This document shows positions 37,543-46,386 of a stretch of 64,000 nt of DNA, piece after piece. The stretch spans positions 186,001 through 250,000 of the forward strand of contig NZ_VKAB01000011.1 of NCBI RefSeq assembly GCF_009769385.1, given 5' to 3'. A program made the position numbers and the translations under genes. This DNA comes from Saccharothrix deserti (GTDB taxonomy: Bacteria > Actinomycetota > Actinomycetes > Mycobacteriales > Pseudonocardiaceae). A model generated the notes under the pieces. That model saw only the letters and a list, made by a program, of their open reading frames with translations, was not told the DNA's origin and did not search any database. Each line of letters opens with the position of its first letter. Position 1 is the first letter of the stretch.

Positions 37543-38487
37543 CTACTGCTGGGCGCGCTGAGCACGAGCCCGGCGCTTGCCCTCGTGCATCGCCTGCACG
37601 CGCGCGACGGGGATCGTGTGCCCCTCGGCCACCAGGTCGTCCGGCAGCTTCTGCGGCGCGGGCATCCGCGAGTTCCACGGGTCGTCGTCACCGAGCAACG
37701 CCACGGCGGTCCGCACGGTGAAGTCGGCCGGCGTCACGGAATCCAAGTCGTCCCAGTCCACCGGGAACGACACGGTCGCACCCGGCCGGATCCGAGGGCT
37801 GTACGCGGCGGCCACGGTCGACCCGTACGCACGCGTCGAATCGAGGAACACCCGCCCACCCCGGTCGTCCTTGATGAAGGCCGTAGTCGCCAACGCCGGG
37901 TCCAACCGCTCGGCCCGCGCCGCCAACGCCCGCGTCGCGGCGGCCACATCGTGATCGACGCCGTCCACTGGCACGAACACGTGCACTCCCTTGGACCCGC
38001 TGGTCTTCACCACACCCGACAGCCCGTCGTCGGCCAACGCCCGTCGCACGAGTTTCGCCGCCGCCACGACCACGTCGAACCCGGCGCCCTCCGGCGGATC
38101 GAGGTCGAGCACCAGGTACGTGGGCCGGTCGAACGCCCCCGCGAGCCCCAACGTGACGTGGTACTCCACCGCCCGCTGGTTGGCGAACCACAGCAACGTG
38201 CGCCGGTCCTCGCACACCGCGTACCGGATCTCGCGCTTGGACGTCTCGGCCCACAGCGTCACGGTCGGCACCCACGCCGGCGTGTACTTCGGCAGGTTCT
38301 TCTGGGTGAACGGCTCCTGTCCCGGCCGCACCCGCACCACCGACAGCGGCCGTCCGGCCAGCCCCGGGATGATCCGGTCCCGCACCGCGTCGAGGTAGTC
38401 GACCAGGTCGCCCTTGGTCGCGTCCGCCCCGTCGAACAGCGGCTGGTCGAGGTTGGTCAACGCCACGCCGTCCCGCTCTTCACCCAT
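37543..38487 (-). CDS. LigD-type polymerase/primase domain protein
   Basis: 314 residues corresponding to the stand-alone PolDom of bacterial NHEJ ligase D: NLDQPLFDGADATKGDLVDYL, RVRPGQEPFTQKNLP, LVLDLDPPEGAGF (metal-binding DxD), SGSKGVHVFVPV and DDLDSVTPADFTVRT. Such enzymes extend or fill broken DNA ends with NTPs, with Ku and a ligase. Neither Ku nor a ligase domain is nearby, so it is an orphan paralogue. ATG preceded by AAGGGTG. Confidence 0.9.
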   Translation of the reverse strand: MGEERDGVALTNLDQPLFDGADATKGDLVDYLDAVRDRIIPGLAGRPLSVVRVRPGQEPFTQKNLPKYTPAWVPTVTLWAETSKREIRYAVCEDRRTLLWFANQRAVEYHVTLGLAGAFDRPTYLVLDLDPPEGAGFDVVVAAAKLVRRALADDGLSGVVKTSGSKGVHVFVPVDGVDHDVAAATRALAARAERLDPALATTAFIKDDRGGRVFLDSTRAYGSTVAAAYSPRIRPGATVSFPVDWDDLDSVTPADFTVRTAVALLGDDDPWNSRMPAPQKLPDDLVAEGHTIPVARVQAMHEGKRRARAQRAQQ

Positions 38488-38548
38488 CGCACCACCCTTC
38501 CCGGTCGCCTTGCCGTCGGCAAGCCGGACACGGCCCCACCAACCCCGG

Positions 38549-38772
38549 TGTGTCCTACGTTCAGAACAGGTGTGTCCTACGTTCGCGATACCCGAGTTGA
38601 ACGCTCAGGTGCCCCGTGCGACGACGCGAATGTAGAACTCAGGGGTCCTGAACGTAGGACACACGCGTTCTGGAGGTAGGACACACGCGTTCTGAACGTA
38701 GGACACACGCGTTCTGGAGGTAGGACACACGCGTTCTGAACGTAGGACACACGTGGGCTGGAGGTAGGACAC
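38549..38772. repeat. Dyad-symmetric 22-bp repeat element, copy 1
   Basis: The octamer GTAGGACA occurs six times at exact 22-bp spacing (38654, 38676, 38698, 38720, 38742, 38764) and twice in reverse complement at the same spacing on the left (38551, 38573). The spacers alternate between CACGCGTTCTGAAC and CACGCGTTCTGGAG types. A central block (about 38594-38645) contains TTGAACGCTCAGG and GAACTCAGGGG, which is shared with the second copy at 63653. No gene, transposase or cas gene is attached. Confidence 0.9.
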
Positions 38773-38827
38773 TCGCGGTGCCTGGGGTTAGGGGTGGCGT
38801 GGGCTACCGGTCGGTAGGTCGATCGGT

Positions 38828-38833
38828 TAGGTT
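38828..38833 (+). promoter_or_regulatory. -10 element of a leaderless promoter
   Basis: TAGGTT ends 6 bases before the GTG at 38840, so transcription would start at the start codon. Confidence 0.4.
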
Positions 38834-38839
38834 GCCGGC

Positions 38840-39111
38840 GTGGCTGAACCGAACGCGCGGGCGCACGTCGAGGTCGCCGCTTCCACCGAACTCGTGTACG
38901 CGTTGGTGTGCGACCGGAGCGCGGTGAACCAGCGGACCTGCGTGAGCTGTTCCCGGACGGTTGGCGGGCGTCTCGGAAGCGTTGGCCGACGCGTTCGACG
39001 ACGCCGTGCGGACCATCGCGGGGTGGTTCGGGATCCGGCCTGATCCCGGCCATTGGCGCGCGAGGGCAGGGCTTCCGTCTTCATCGGTGCAGTGACATCC
39101 GTGAAATATGA
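38840..39111 (+). pseudogene. Degenerate gene with SRPBCC-like start
   Basis: A GTG opens AEPNARAHVEVAASTELVYAL, which looks like the first strand and helix of an SRPBCC/START-fold protein, but the frame then becomes unlike any protein and stops at 67 codons. In another frame the DNA reads DLRELFPDGW and, after a further shift, AGVSEALADAFDDAVRTIAG followed by WFGIRPDPGHWRAR, which looks like real protein. The most economical view is a gene broken by a deletion and one or two frameshifts. Confidence 0.4.
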
Positions 39112-39151
39112 AGGAATTCCGCGTTAGCGAAATTCACGTTACGTTGACCCC

Positions 39152-40333
39152 ATGGTCGCCCCGACGATGATGGCGCCGCTCCCGGCCGAGCTGATCGAGA
39201 TCGTCCGCGGCCAGCTGCGGAGGTTGCCCGAACTCGCGGATGAACTCGCCCGACTGCTCGGTGAGAAGGAGGAGTTCTACCGGCGGCTGGAGATCAGCGC
39301 GCCCACCGAGGTGCGGAAGGTGTGCGAGGTCAACCTCGGGCACGCCTTCAACGCGTTCATCGAGGCGCGCGAGGTCGATCTGGACGCCGCGCGCAAGACC
39401 GGCCGGGCGCAGGCACGGCTGGGCATCCCGCTGTCGGCGGTGCTGCGGGCGTTCCGGATCGCGGGCACGTTCGCCTACGAGGGGATGCTCGAGCAGGCCG
39501 CGTCGTCGCGCACGCTCACGCCCGAGCAACTGTTGCCCGCCAACGCCACCGTCTGGCACATCATCGACTCGTTCTCCGATGTCATCGCGGACGCCTACAC
39601 CGAGGTGGCCACGGACTCGGCCCGCTACGACGAGAAGGCCAGGCTCGCCGTCATCGACGGTCTGCTCGACGGCCGCTACACCAAGCCGGACGAGTTCGAC
39701 GACGCCGCCCGCGTGCTGCGGCTGCCGCCGTCCGGGCCGTTCGTGGTCGTCTACGGCGAACCGACCGACGACCGCGGCCTGTCCGGGCTGGTCGAGCACA
39801 GCCGGATGCGCGCGGTGTGGCGGCGGATGCCGGACGGCGAGGTCGGTGTGGTGGCCGTCGAACGCACGGCCGACCTGCGCGCGTTGCGGCAGGCGCTGGA
39901 CGCGGCGACGTTCCCGGTCGGGGTGAGCCCAGCGGTGTCCGGCCTGCCGCTGCTGCCCGCCGCGCTGCGCCGGGCCCGGATCGCCCGTGCCTGCCTGGCG
40001 CCGGGGGAGACCGGTCTGATCGGGTTCGGCGACCGGCCGGTGACCACGCTGGTGGCCGGCGCGCCGAAGCTGGCCAAGGAGTTGGCCAAGGACGTGCTGG
40101 CCGACCTGCTCACGCTGCCGGCCGCCGAACGGGACGTGCTGCTGCGCACCCTGCACGCGTGGTTCGCCGAACACGGCTCCGCGCGTGATGCGGCCGAACG
40201 GCTGTTCGTGCACCCCAACACGGTCCGCTACCGGATGCGCCGGGTGCAGGAGCTGACCGGTCGGAACCTGACCGACCCGCGTGGCATATCCGAGCTCTAC
40301 CTGGCCGTGGAGAGCGTCCGGCTGGAAGGCTGA
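39152..40333 (+). CDS. PucR-type helix-turn-helix regulator
   Basis: 393 residues. The N-terminal 170 are a helical sensor region (LPELADELARLLGEKEEFYR, AQARLGIPLSAVLRAFRIAG, WHIIDSFSDVIADAY) of the RsbT/DUF-type found in actinomycete PucR proteins. The middle is a GGDEF-like degenerate domain. The C-terminal PucR helix-turn-helix is clear: LLRTLHAWFAEHGSARDAAE, RLFVHPNTVRYRMRRVQELT. Target unknown. CGTGAA...TTCACG arms at about 39098-39139 flank its likely promoter and may be the autoregulatory site. Confidence 0.88.
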   Translation: MVAPTMMAPLPAELIEIVRGQLRRLPELADELARLLGEKEEFYRRLEISAPTEVRKVCEVNLGHAFNAFIEAREVDLDAARKTGRAQARLGIPLSAVLRAFRIAGTFAYEGMLEQAASSRTLTPEQLLPANATVWHIIDSFSDVIADAYTEVATDSARYDEKARLAVIDGLLDGRYTKPDEFDDAARVLRLPPSGPFVVVYGEPTDDRGLSGLVEHSRMRAVWRRMPDGEVGVVAVERTADLRALRQALDAATFPVGVSPAVSGLPLLPAALRRARIARACLAPGETGLIGFGDRPVTTLVAGAPKLAKELAKDVLADLLTLPAAERDVLLRTLHAWFAEHGSARDAAERLFVHPNTVRYRMRRVQELTGRNLTDPRGISELYLAVESVRLEG

Positions 40334-40340
40334 AGCCGGG

Positions 40341-40358
40341 TTTTGTGCGCGGGGACAA
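40341..40358. promoter_or_regulatory. Shared 18-bp motif, copy 1
   Basis: TTTTGTGCGCGGGGACAA matches the copy at 52727 in 17 of 18 positions. It lies about 190 bases upstream of the first glycosyltransferase gene of the envelope block. The ends TTTTGT and ACAA are partly complementary, as for a dimeric regulator site. Confidence 0.5.
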
Positions 40359-40544
40359 TGTTCGTTGTCTCGTTACGTCCTCCGCGCGTACGACAGCAGG
40401 GCCGGAAGGGCGTTCCGGTTGGGCCGGACGGTCGTACGACAGGCCCTGTGGCTCCGGTCACACCTTGAGTCTTGATCCGCCGGATCTACCGTTGAGTAAC
40501 TTTCGGCCGATGTGACCTGCGTCTCAATGTTGAGGAGCCTGTCG

Positions 40545-41294
40545 ATGCGCTTCGCGGGTGTCGAGCTGTCCGTCGTGGTGCCTGTCTACAACGAAGAACG
40601 GCGGCTGCCCGCGAGCCTGGTGGGACTCCACATGGCGTTGCGCGGCATCGCCGCCGAGATCGTCGTGGTCGACAACGCCAGCACCGACGGCACCGTCGAC
40701 GTGGTCCGCGCGCACGACGGCCCGGTGCGGCTGCTGCACTGCGCGGAACGGGGCAAGGGCGCGGCGGTGCGGGCCGGTGTCCTCGCCGCACGCGGCCGGT
40801 TCATCGGCTTCTGCGACGCGGACCTGGCCGCCAGCGTGGACGCGGTGCCGTCCGTCCTGACCCGGCTGCGCCGCGGGGTGGACGTGGTGGTCGGCTCACG
40901 GGCGCACCCCCGGTCGGACGTGCGGGCCCGCAGCAGCCCCCTGCGGCACGTCGGCGCGTGGGCGTTCCGCCGGGCCGTCCAGCCGATCGTGCCCGGTATC
41001 GGTGACACCCAGTGCGGCTTCAAGTTCTTCGCCGCCGACATCGCGCGGGCCGCGTTCGGGCCGTTGCGCACCACCGGGTTCACCTTCGACGTCGAGGTGC
41101 TGGCACGGGCGCAGCGGCTCGGCGCGGTGATCGAGGAGGTGCCGGTGCGGTGGATCGACGTGGCCGGGTCGACGTTCGACACCGTGCGCGACGGCTACCG
41201 CAGCTTCGCCGCCCTGCACCGCATCCGCGCCCTGCTCGCCGCCGAGGAGCCGCGCCCCGTCGCACGGCCGGTGCTCGTCCCGGAGGCCGCGTAG
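40545..41294 (+). CDS. Family 2 glycosyltransferase (dolichyl/polyprenyl-phosphate sugar synthase-like)
   Basis: 249 residues with the GT-A core: LSVVVPVYNEERRLPASL, EIVVVDNASTDGTVDVV, FIGFCDADLAA (metal-binding DxD) and GIGDTQCGFKFF, which is typical of polyprenyl-phosphate mannose/glucose synthases. It probably loads a nucleotide sugar onto decaprenyl or dolichyl phosphate to feed membrane GT-C enzymes. The ATG at 40545 has GAGGAG at 7 bases and is preferred over a GTG at 40512. Its stop abuts the start of the GT4 gene. Confidence 0.88.
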   Translation: MRFAGVELSVVVPVYNEERRLPASLVGLHMALRGIAAEIVVVDNASTDGTVDVVRAHDGPVRLLHCAERGKGAAVRAGVLAARGRFIGFCDADLAASVDAVPSVLTRLRRGVDVVVGSRAHPRSDVRARSSPLRHVGAWAFRRAVQPIVPGIGDTQCGFKFFAADIARAAFGPLRTTGFTFDVEVLARAQRLGAVIEEVPVRWIDVAGSTFDTVRDGYRSFAALHRIRALLAAEEPRPVARPVLVPEAA

Positions 41295-42689
41295 ATGCGG
41301 ATCGTCGTGGTGAACTGGCGCGATCTCGGGCACCGGTTCGCGGGTGGCGCCGAGCAGTACGCCACCCGGATCGCCCTGTCACTCGCGGGCACCGGCGCGG
41401 AGGTCACCTTCCTGACCGCGCGGGACGCCGGGCAGGCCGCTGCCGATCGCGTCGGGCCGGTCGAGATCGTGCGCCGGGGCGGCCGGTGGACCGTGTACCT
41501 GTGGGCGCTGCTGTGGCTGGCCCGGAAGCGGCGCGCGATCGACGTGGTGGTGGACTGCCAGAACGGCATCCCGTTCTTCAGCCCGCTCGCGGTGGGACGT
41601 GCGCGGGTCGTCCAGGTCGTGCACCACGTCCACCACGACCAGTTCCGGGTGCACTTCCCGCCGTGGCTCGCCGCCATCGGCCGGTGGCTGGAGGGACCGG
41701 CCGCGCGCCGGGTCTACCGGAACGCGGTCACCGTCGCCGTGTCGCCGTCCACGGTGGACGCGATGCGGTGGAGGCTCGGCTGGCGCGGCCCCGTGCACGT
41801 GGTGCCCAACGGCGCGGACCCGGCGCCTGCCGACCTGCCGCCGCGCGCGTCGGAGCCGACGTTGGTGTGCCTGGGACGGTTGGTGCCGCAGAAGCGGGTG
41901 GACCGGCTCATCGACGCGGTGGACGAGCTGCGGCACCGGATGCCGGGGCTCACGCTGCACGTCGTGGGTGGTGGGCCCGAAGAGGCCGCGCTACGGGAAC
42001 GGGCGGCGCGCTGCGGTGGTGCGGTGGTCGTGCACGGGCACGTGCCGGAGGTGGTGAAGTCCGACCTGCTGGCCCGGTCCTGGCTCAACGTCACGTTGTC
42101 CGACGGCGAGGGCTGGGGCTTGGCCGTGGTCGAGGCGGCGGCGCACGGCGTGCCCACGGTGTGCCGGGACGTGGACGGGCTGCGCGACTCCGTGCGCCAC
42201 GGCGAAACCGGCTGGCTCATGGCGCACGGTGCGGAAGTCGCCGATGTCCTGGACCGGGCGCTCACCGGACTGGCGGACCCGGCCGTCGCGTCCGGGGTGG
42301 CCGCGCACTGCCGTGACTGGGCGGGCAGGTTCGACTGGGACGACTCCGGGGCGCGGTTCGCCTCCCTGATCGCGAGCGGCGCGGGCGGGGGTGGCGGGGG
42401 TGGCGGGGGATGGCTGCCCGGTATGCCGGAGGCGACCGTCGCCGAGTTCACGCCGCGCGAGGTGCCGCGCCGGCCGGGGACGCGTGCGGGACCGGGCTGG
42501 GTGCTGGTGGAGCAGTGCCGCCCCGGCGACCTGCTCGTGGCCCTGCGCGCGGCCGGCGCCGACGACGTGGTGGTGCGCGCGGCGAGCGCCACCGAACGGC
42601 TGCTCGGCCGGGTCGGCGCGGGCGAAGAGAACCGGGTCGGCGCGGTGCCGCCGCCGGGCGAAGACCACCGATCGCGACCGCGATCGTGA
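41295..42689 (+). CDS. Family 4 glycosyltransferase
   Basis: 464 residues, GT-B fold: NWRDLGHRFAGGAEQYATR at the N-terminus, PTLVCLGRLVPQKRVDRLID, and the donor-site region SDGEGWGLAVVEAAAHGVPT with the E-x7-E spacing (EGWGLAVVE). After a polyglycine run at about 372-380 an 80-residue tail (PGWVLVEQCRPGDLLVALRA, ATERLLGRVGAGEEN) follows that is not part of the GT fold. It forms a tight operon with the GT2 gene and overlaps or nearly overlaps DUF3068. Confidence 0.9.
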   Translation: MRIVVVNWRDLGHRFAGGAEQYATRIALSLAGTGAEVTFLTARDAGQAAADRVGPVEIVRRGGRWTVYLWALLWLARKRRAIDVVVDCQNGIPFFSPLAVGRARVVQVVHHVHHDQFRVHFPPWLAAIGRWLEGPAARRVYRNAVTVAVSPSTVDAMRWRLGWRGPVHVVPNGADPAPADLPPRASEPTLVCLGRLVPQKRVDRLIDAVDELRHRMPGLTLHVVGGGPEEAALRERAARCGGAVVVHGHVPEVVKSDLLARSWLNVTLSDGEGWGLAVVEAAAHGVPTVCRDVDGLRDSVRHGETGWLMAHGAEVADVLDRALTGLADPAVASGVAAHCRDWAGRFDWDDSGARFASLIASGAGGGGGGGGGWLPGMPEATVAEFTPREVPRRPGTRAGPGWVLVEQCRPGDLLVALRAAGADDVVVRAASATERLLGRVGAGEENRVGAVPPPGEDHRSRPRS

Positions 42690-42706
42690 CCGTTGGAGGA
42701 GGACCC

Positions 42707-43732
42707 TTGCGTCGCTACGTCACCTTCGTCCTGCTGGGCCTGGGGGTGTTCGCGGTGGCCGCCGGCCTGTTGTTGCGCCTGTACGCCTACCCGAGACTCG
42801 CCAAGGTCCCGCACGACATCGACACCGAGTCGGTGGCCCAGGGCACCGGCATCACCGCCCTGGTCTACGTGCCGGAAGGGGATCGGGCCAGGCCGGAGAT
42901 CCGCGAGAACCTGAGCCTGACCTCCACCAGGACGGTCACCGGGAACCTCCGCGCCGAGGAGGTCACCAAGGACGGCGACGTCACGGTGTGGGTCGAAACC
43001 TCCATGGTCACCTCCGACGCCGACGACCTGGTCGTCACCGCCGGTGTCCGCTCGCTGTGCCTGGACCGCTACACCGGCGAGGGCGTCACACCGTGCGAGA
43101 ACCAGTACTACGAGGACGTCTCCGGCCAACGCGTCGTCGCCGACCGCGGTGAGGCGCAGCAGCCCGGCCTGAGCTTCAAGTTCCCCTTCGACACCCAACG
43201 CCGCGACTACCGCTGGTACGACGACAACGTCAAGGAGGCCCCCGAGATCCGGTACGTCGGCGAGGAGACCGTGCAGGACCTGGCGACGTACCAGTTCGTG
43301 CAGCAGATCCCGCCGACCCGCATCGCCGAGCGCGACGTGCCGGGCGCGCTGGTGGGCGAGCCGGGAGTACCGACCGTGCGCGCCGATTTGTACTACCAGG
43401 TGACGCGCACCCTGTTCGTGGAACCCGTGACCGGCAAGGTGATCGCCGGCGGTGAGGACGTGCGGCAGGAGCTGCGCACCGCCGGTCAGGGTGTCGGTCA
43501 GGGCACTGTGGTGTTCGACGGCGAGCTGAAGCTCAACGACAAGACCGTGGCCGCGAACGTCGCGGAGAGCAAGGAGAACGTCTCCAGCCTGTCGCTCATC
43601 GCCAACCTGCAGCCGATCCTGTGGACCACGGGCGGTGTGCTGATCGCGGTGTCACTGCTGCTGATGTTCACCGGGCGACGGGGGCGGCACAGCCGACCGG
43701 GAACGCCGACCCGGGTGGCCGCACCGGTGTAG
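42707..43732 (+). CDS. DUF3068/PorA-family membrane-anchored protein
   Basis: 341 residues with one membrane helix at each end (YVTFVLLGLGVFAVAAGLLL and ILWTTGGVLIAVSLLLM) and a large extracytoplasmic domain between (YVPEGDRARPEIRENLSLTS, WVETSMVTSDADD, YYQVTRTLFVEPVTGKVIAG). This is the DUF3068 layout found across arabinogalactan-making actinobacteria; the role is unknown. The TTG at 42707 is preceded by GGAGGAGG; a GTG at 42686, overlapping the GT4 stop, is the alternative. Confidence 0.82.
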   Translation: MRRYVTFVLLGLGVFAVAAGLLLRLYAYPRLAKVPHDIDTESVAQGTGITALVYVPEGDRARPEIRENLSLTSTRTVTGNLRAEEVTKDGDVTVWVETSMVTSDADDLVVTAGVRSLCLDRYTGEGVTPCENQYYEDVSGQRVVADRGEAQQPGLSFKFPFDTQRRDYRWYDDNVKEAPEIRYVGEETVQDLATYQFVQQIPPTRIAERDVPGALVGEPGVPTVRADLYYQVTRTLFVEPVTGKVIAGGEDVRQELRTAGQGVGQGTVVFDGELKLNDKTVAANVAESKENVSSLSLIANLQPILWTTGGVLIAVSLLLMFTGRRGRHSRPGTPTRVAAPV

Positions 43733-43742
43733 GCCCTGCGGA

Positions 43743-43770
43743 ACGGGGACGCCAGGTCAGGCGTCCCCGT
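43743..43770. terminator. Hairpin between DUF3068 and convergent methyltransferase
   Basis: ACGGGGACGCC and its complement form a perfect 11-bp stem with a 6-base loop, 11 bases after the DUF3068 stop; it overlaps the last codons of the methyltransferase. Confidence 0.65.
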
Positions 43771-44497
43771 CCTTGCGCAGCACGAGCACCGCGTTCCAAC
43801 TCGCCACCTCACGCAGACCCGGCACGTGCACGACCCACGTCGCCCACGACGGGTGGTAACGGGGCAGCGCGCGCACCAGCGCGGCGTCCTCGCACTGCCG
43901 GGCCCAGCGCAGCGCCGCGCCGACGGAGAACGCGAACAGGCTGGTGCCGAAGCGGTTCTTCGGTTCGCGGCCGTGCTTCCCGGTGAACCGGCGCGCGGCG
44001 TAGTGCCCGCCGAGGTAGTGCCACGGCGACGTCTCGTGCCCGCCCCACGGCGACAACCACGGCGTGAACGACACGAACACCGTGCCGCCCGGCCTGGTCA
44101 CCCGCACCATCTCGGCCAGCATCGCGTGCGGCGTCGACACGTGCTCCAGCACGTTCGACGAGTAGCAGACGTCCACCGAACCCGTGCGCACCGGCAGGTT
44201 CGTCCCGCTCGCGCGCACCATGTCCCGCTCCGGCGCGCCACGCGCGGACAGCTCGCCCACGTCCGGGTCGAGGCCGACGTACCGGGCGCCCTTGGCGCGG
44301 AACGCCTCGGCGAAGTAGCCGGGACCACCGCCGACGTCCAGCAGCACCCGCCCGTCCAGCGGCGCGAACGCCTCCACCTGGTCCGCCGAGTCACGCGCCA
44401 GCACGCGGTAGAAGGTGTCCCGGTCCGTCTGCTCGTTGCGGAAAGCGCGGAACAGCCTCACCGACCGGGACAACGTCGGCGTGTGTGCGGTGGACAC
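43757..44497 (-). CDS. Class I SAM-dependent methyltransferase
   Basis: 246 residues: motif I VLLDVGGGPGYFAEAF, acidic YVGLDPD, and the Methyltransf_11 segment VDVCYSSNVLEHVSTPHAML with VTRPGGTVFVSFT. The conserved tail (GTSLFAFSVGAALRWARQCE) is shared with methyltransferases encoded next to AftD in related actinomycetes. It starts at the GTG immediately after the DUF2613 stop, so it depends on upstream translation. Confidence 0.88.
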   Translation of the reverse strand: MSTAHTPTLSRSVRLFRAFRNEQTDRDTFYRVLARDSADQVEAFAPLDGRVLLDVGGGPGYFAEAFRAKGARYVGLDPDVGELSARGAPERDMVRASGTNLPVRTGSVDVCYSSNVLEHVSTPHAMLAEMVRVTRPGGTVFVSFTPWLSPWGGHETSPWHYLGGHYAARRFTGKHGREPKNRFGTSLFAFSVGAALRWARQCEDAALVRALPRYHPSWATWVVHVPGLREVASWNAVLVLRKDGDA

Positions 44498-44671
44498 TCA
44501 GTTGCCGGACGTGCCGTAGTCGACCACGCCGGCCGACCCGTTCGCGGCGGGCGCGTTCTCGAAGTCGACCGAACGGTCCGGACCCGCCACGGTCACGAGG
44601 GTGACGGTGCCACCGGCGGCCAGCGCCAGACCCGCCAGGATCGCGACCACTGCTGCGACGATCTTGCCCAC
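44498..44671 (-). CDS. DUF2613 small membrane/secreted protein
   Basis: 57 residues from a GTG with GAGGAG at 6 bases: MGKIVAAVVAILAGLALAAG, then a short hydrophobic and Ser/Gly/Asp tail ending VVDYGTSGN. The sequence and its place next to AftD match the DUF2613 small secreted protein (Rv0236A in Mycobacterium tuberculosis). It may be a lipid-free membrane anchor or accessory of the arabinosyltransferase. It fits exactly between its two neighbours with 3-base and zero gaps. Confidence 0.85.
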   Translation of the reverse strand: MGKIVAAVVAILAGLALAAGGTVTLVTVAGPDRSVDFENAPAANGSAGVVDYGTSGN

Positions 44672-44674
44672 GTG

Positions 44675-46318
44675 TCACTCCTCGTGCCGTCGGTGTCCGA
44701 TCAATCTACCGGCCGGTAACGCTTGCCACAACAGGCATCCGGCCACGAACAGCAGTGCCGCCACGTCCGCCGCGACCACCGGAGCCCGAGGCGGGCCGAG
44801 GTGGTTCGCGGAGACGGGACCGGGCACGCGATAAAGGCTCAACCAAGTGCCGCGGTGGACCTCGGTGAGCGAATCCGTTGTCCCGGCGTCGATCCGACCG
44901 GGCGTGCCGTGCTCGACGAGCACCCAACCGATGCCCAATGCGCCCAGGTCGCCGTTGCGGCGCAGGGCTTCGCGGATCGCCGGGAGACGGGTGTCCTCAC
45001 CAGGGACGGCGTTCCCGTCGACGTACACGGTGTCGTCGATGACGGTCGTGCGAGGCAGGAAACGTGGCGCCGGATCGAGTTGCGTGCGGTCGTCGTTCCA
45101 GCCGAACCGCCGGAACGCGCCCAACGGCAGGGCGAGAACATCGCCCGGACGGTCGTCGTTGGCGAGGATTTCGCGCACCGTCGACCAGTCCGCCGGGTAC
45201 TGGACGGCCGCCAACCTGCCCCAGCCGCCCCAGGCCAGATCGGGCATCGCCAACACCGGCAACAAGACCGCGACGGCAAGGGCAGGCCGTGCGCGTTCCA
45301 CCGCCAGCGCGAAACCCAGGGCGAGGGGTAGTGCCCACCACGCCACCCACTTCTGGGCGTCACGCAGGAGAGCCGTGCCGGGGACCGTGCTGACCAGCCA
45401 CTGCAACGCCGTCGCGCCGAACGGCAGGTGCGCGGCCAACGCGAACACCAGCCCCACGCCGCCGAGTGCGAGCAGGCCCTGTGCCCGGGGAATCCGGCGG
45501 ACCAACGTCGGCCAGCCGACCGCCGCCACCGCGACGACGGCGAGCGTGAGCACGGGTGTCAGAGGGAGTCCACGGCTGGCGGGCGTGACGTCGGCGTTCC
45601 AGAAACCGCCCGTGCCCAGCACGGACACCACGACACCGCCCCAGTTCTCGGCCCGAGCGTCGAACCACCCGACCGCGTCCGGAGTGGACAACGCGGGACG
45701 CAACACCGAGGGCACCCACCACGGCGCGTTGAGCAGCACCAAGGCGGGCAGCACGCGCAGTCGTCCGGATGTCGCCAGCGCGGTGCCGGCGGCGAGCAGC
45801 CCGCCGGTCGGGGTGAGCACGGCGGGCACCGACCAGAGCACCAGCCGTGCCAGGGATTTCGGCTCACCGCGACGGTGGGCGAACCCGGCCGCCGCCACCC
45901 ACGGCAGGCACGCGTACGCCAGCAGGTACGGCCAGTGGCCCATGAACAGCCGTTCCGCGACGAACGGCGTCCACCCGTACGCGGTGGCCGCGACCAGCCG
46001 GGTGCCCGTCGACGTCGTCGGCACCAGCCGTCCCGCACCCAGCGGTCCGAGCACCAACGCCGCCGCCAGCAGGAGTTTCTGGACCAGGTCACCGGGCGCG
46101 AGCAGGGTCGCGGCGGCGATGACGGCGTCGGCAGGCACCGAACGGGCCGGGGTGGTGCCCAGGCCCAGACCGTCGGGGAGCAGGCTGTGCCGTGGCGCGA
46201 AAACCATGTCGTAGGCCAGCACGAAACCAGGCCCCAGCACCGGCGCCAGCACCACCAGAGCCATCACCGCGCAGACCGCCGGAAGGGCGGCCCGATCGAG
46301 GAATTGCCTGGTGGTCAA
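44675..46318 (-). CDS. Multi-span membrane protein, GT-C-like
   Basis: 547 residues with about 11-12 hydrophobic segments (ALPAVCAVMALVVLAPVLGP, LLLAAALVLGPLG, VLTLAVVAVAAVGW, and others), followed by a soluble region of about 150 residues (ADWSTVREILANDDRPGDVL, TTVIDDTVYVDGNAVPGEDT). The first extracytoplasmic loop (FVLAYDMVFAPRHSL) carries an Asp typical of GT-C glycosyltransferases, and the overall plan is a shortened AftD. The likely activity is transfer of arabinose or another sugar from a polyprenyl phosphate outside the membrane. The TTG start is the only one available with GGTGGAA upstream and is uncertain. Confidence 0.75.
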   Translation of the reverse strand: MTTRQFLDRAALPAVCAVMALVVLAPVLGPGFVLAYDMVFAPRHSLLPDGLGLGTTPARSVPADAVIAAATLLAPGDLVQKLLLAAALVLGPLGAGRLVPTTSTGTRLVAATAYGWTPFVAERLFMGHWPYLLAYACLPWVAAAGFAHRRGEPKSLARLVLWSVPAVLTPTGGLLAAGTALATSGRLRVLPALVLLNAPWWVPSVLRPALSTPDAVGWFDARAENWGGVVVSVLGTGGFWNADVTPASRGLPLTPVLTLAVVAVAAVGWPTLVRRIPRAQGLLALGGVGLVFALAAHLPFGATALQWLVSTVPGTALLRDAQKWVAWWALPLALGFALAVERARPALAVAVLLPVLAMPDLAWGGWGRLAAVQYPADWSTVREILANDDRPGDVLALPLGAFRRFGWNDDRTQLDPAPRFLPRTTVIDDTVYVDGNAVPGEDTRLPAIREALRRNGDLGALGIGWVLVEHGTPGRIDAGTTDSLTEVHRGTWLSLYRVPGPVSANHLGPPRAPVVAADVAALLFVAGCLLWQALPAGRLIGHRRHEE

Positions 46319-46386
46319 GGGTTTCCACCGCCTGGTGGCCCGGTTACAGTGCAGACCTTACCGTCCGGTAACCGAAGAGGAGCGCC

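Noticed and set aside
38549-38772. Possible CRISPR array
   Set aside because: The spacers are only 14 bases and nearly identical, repeats also occur inverted, and no cas genes are nearby.
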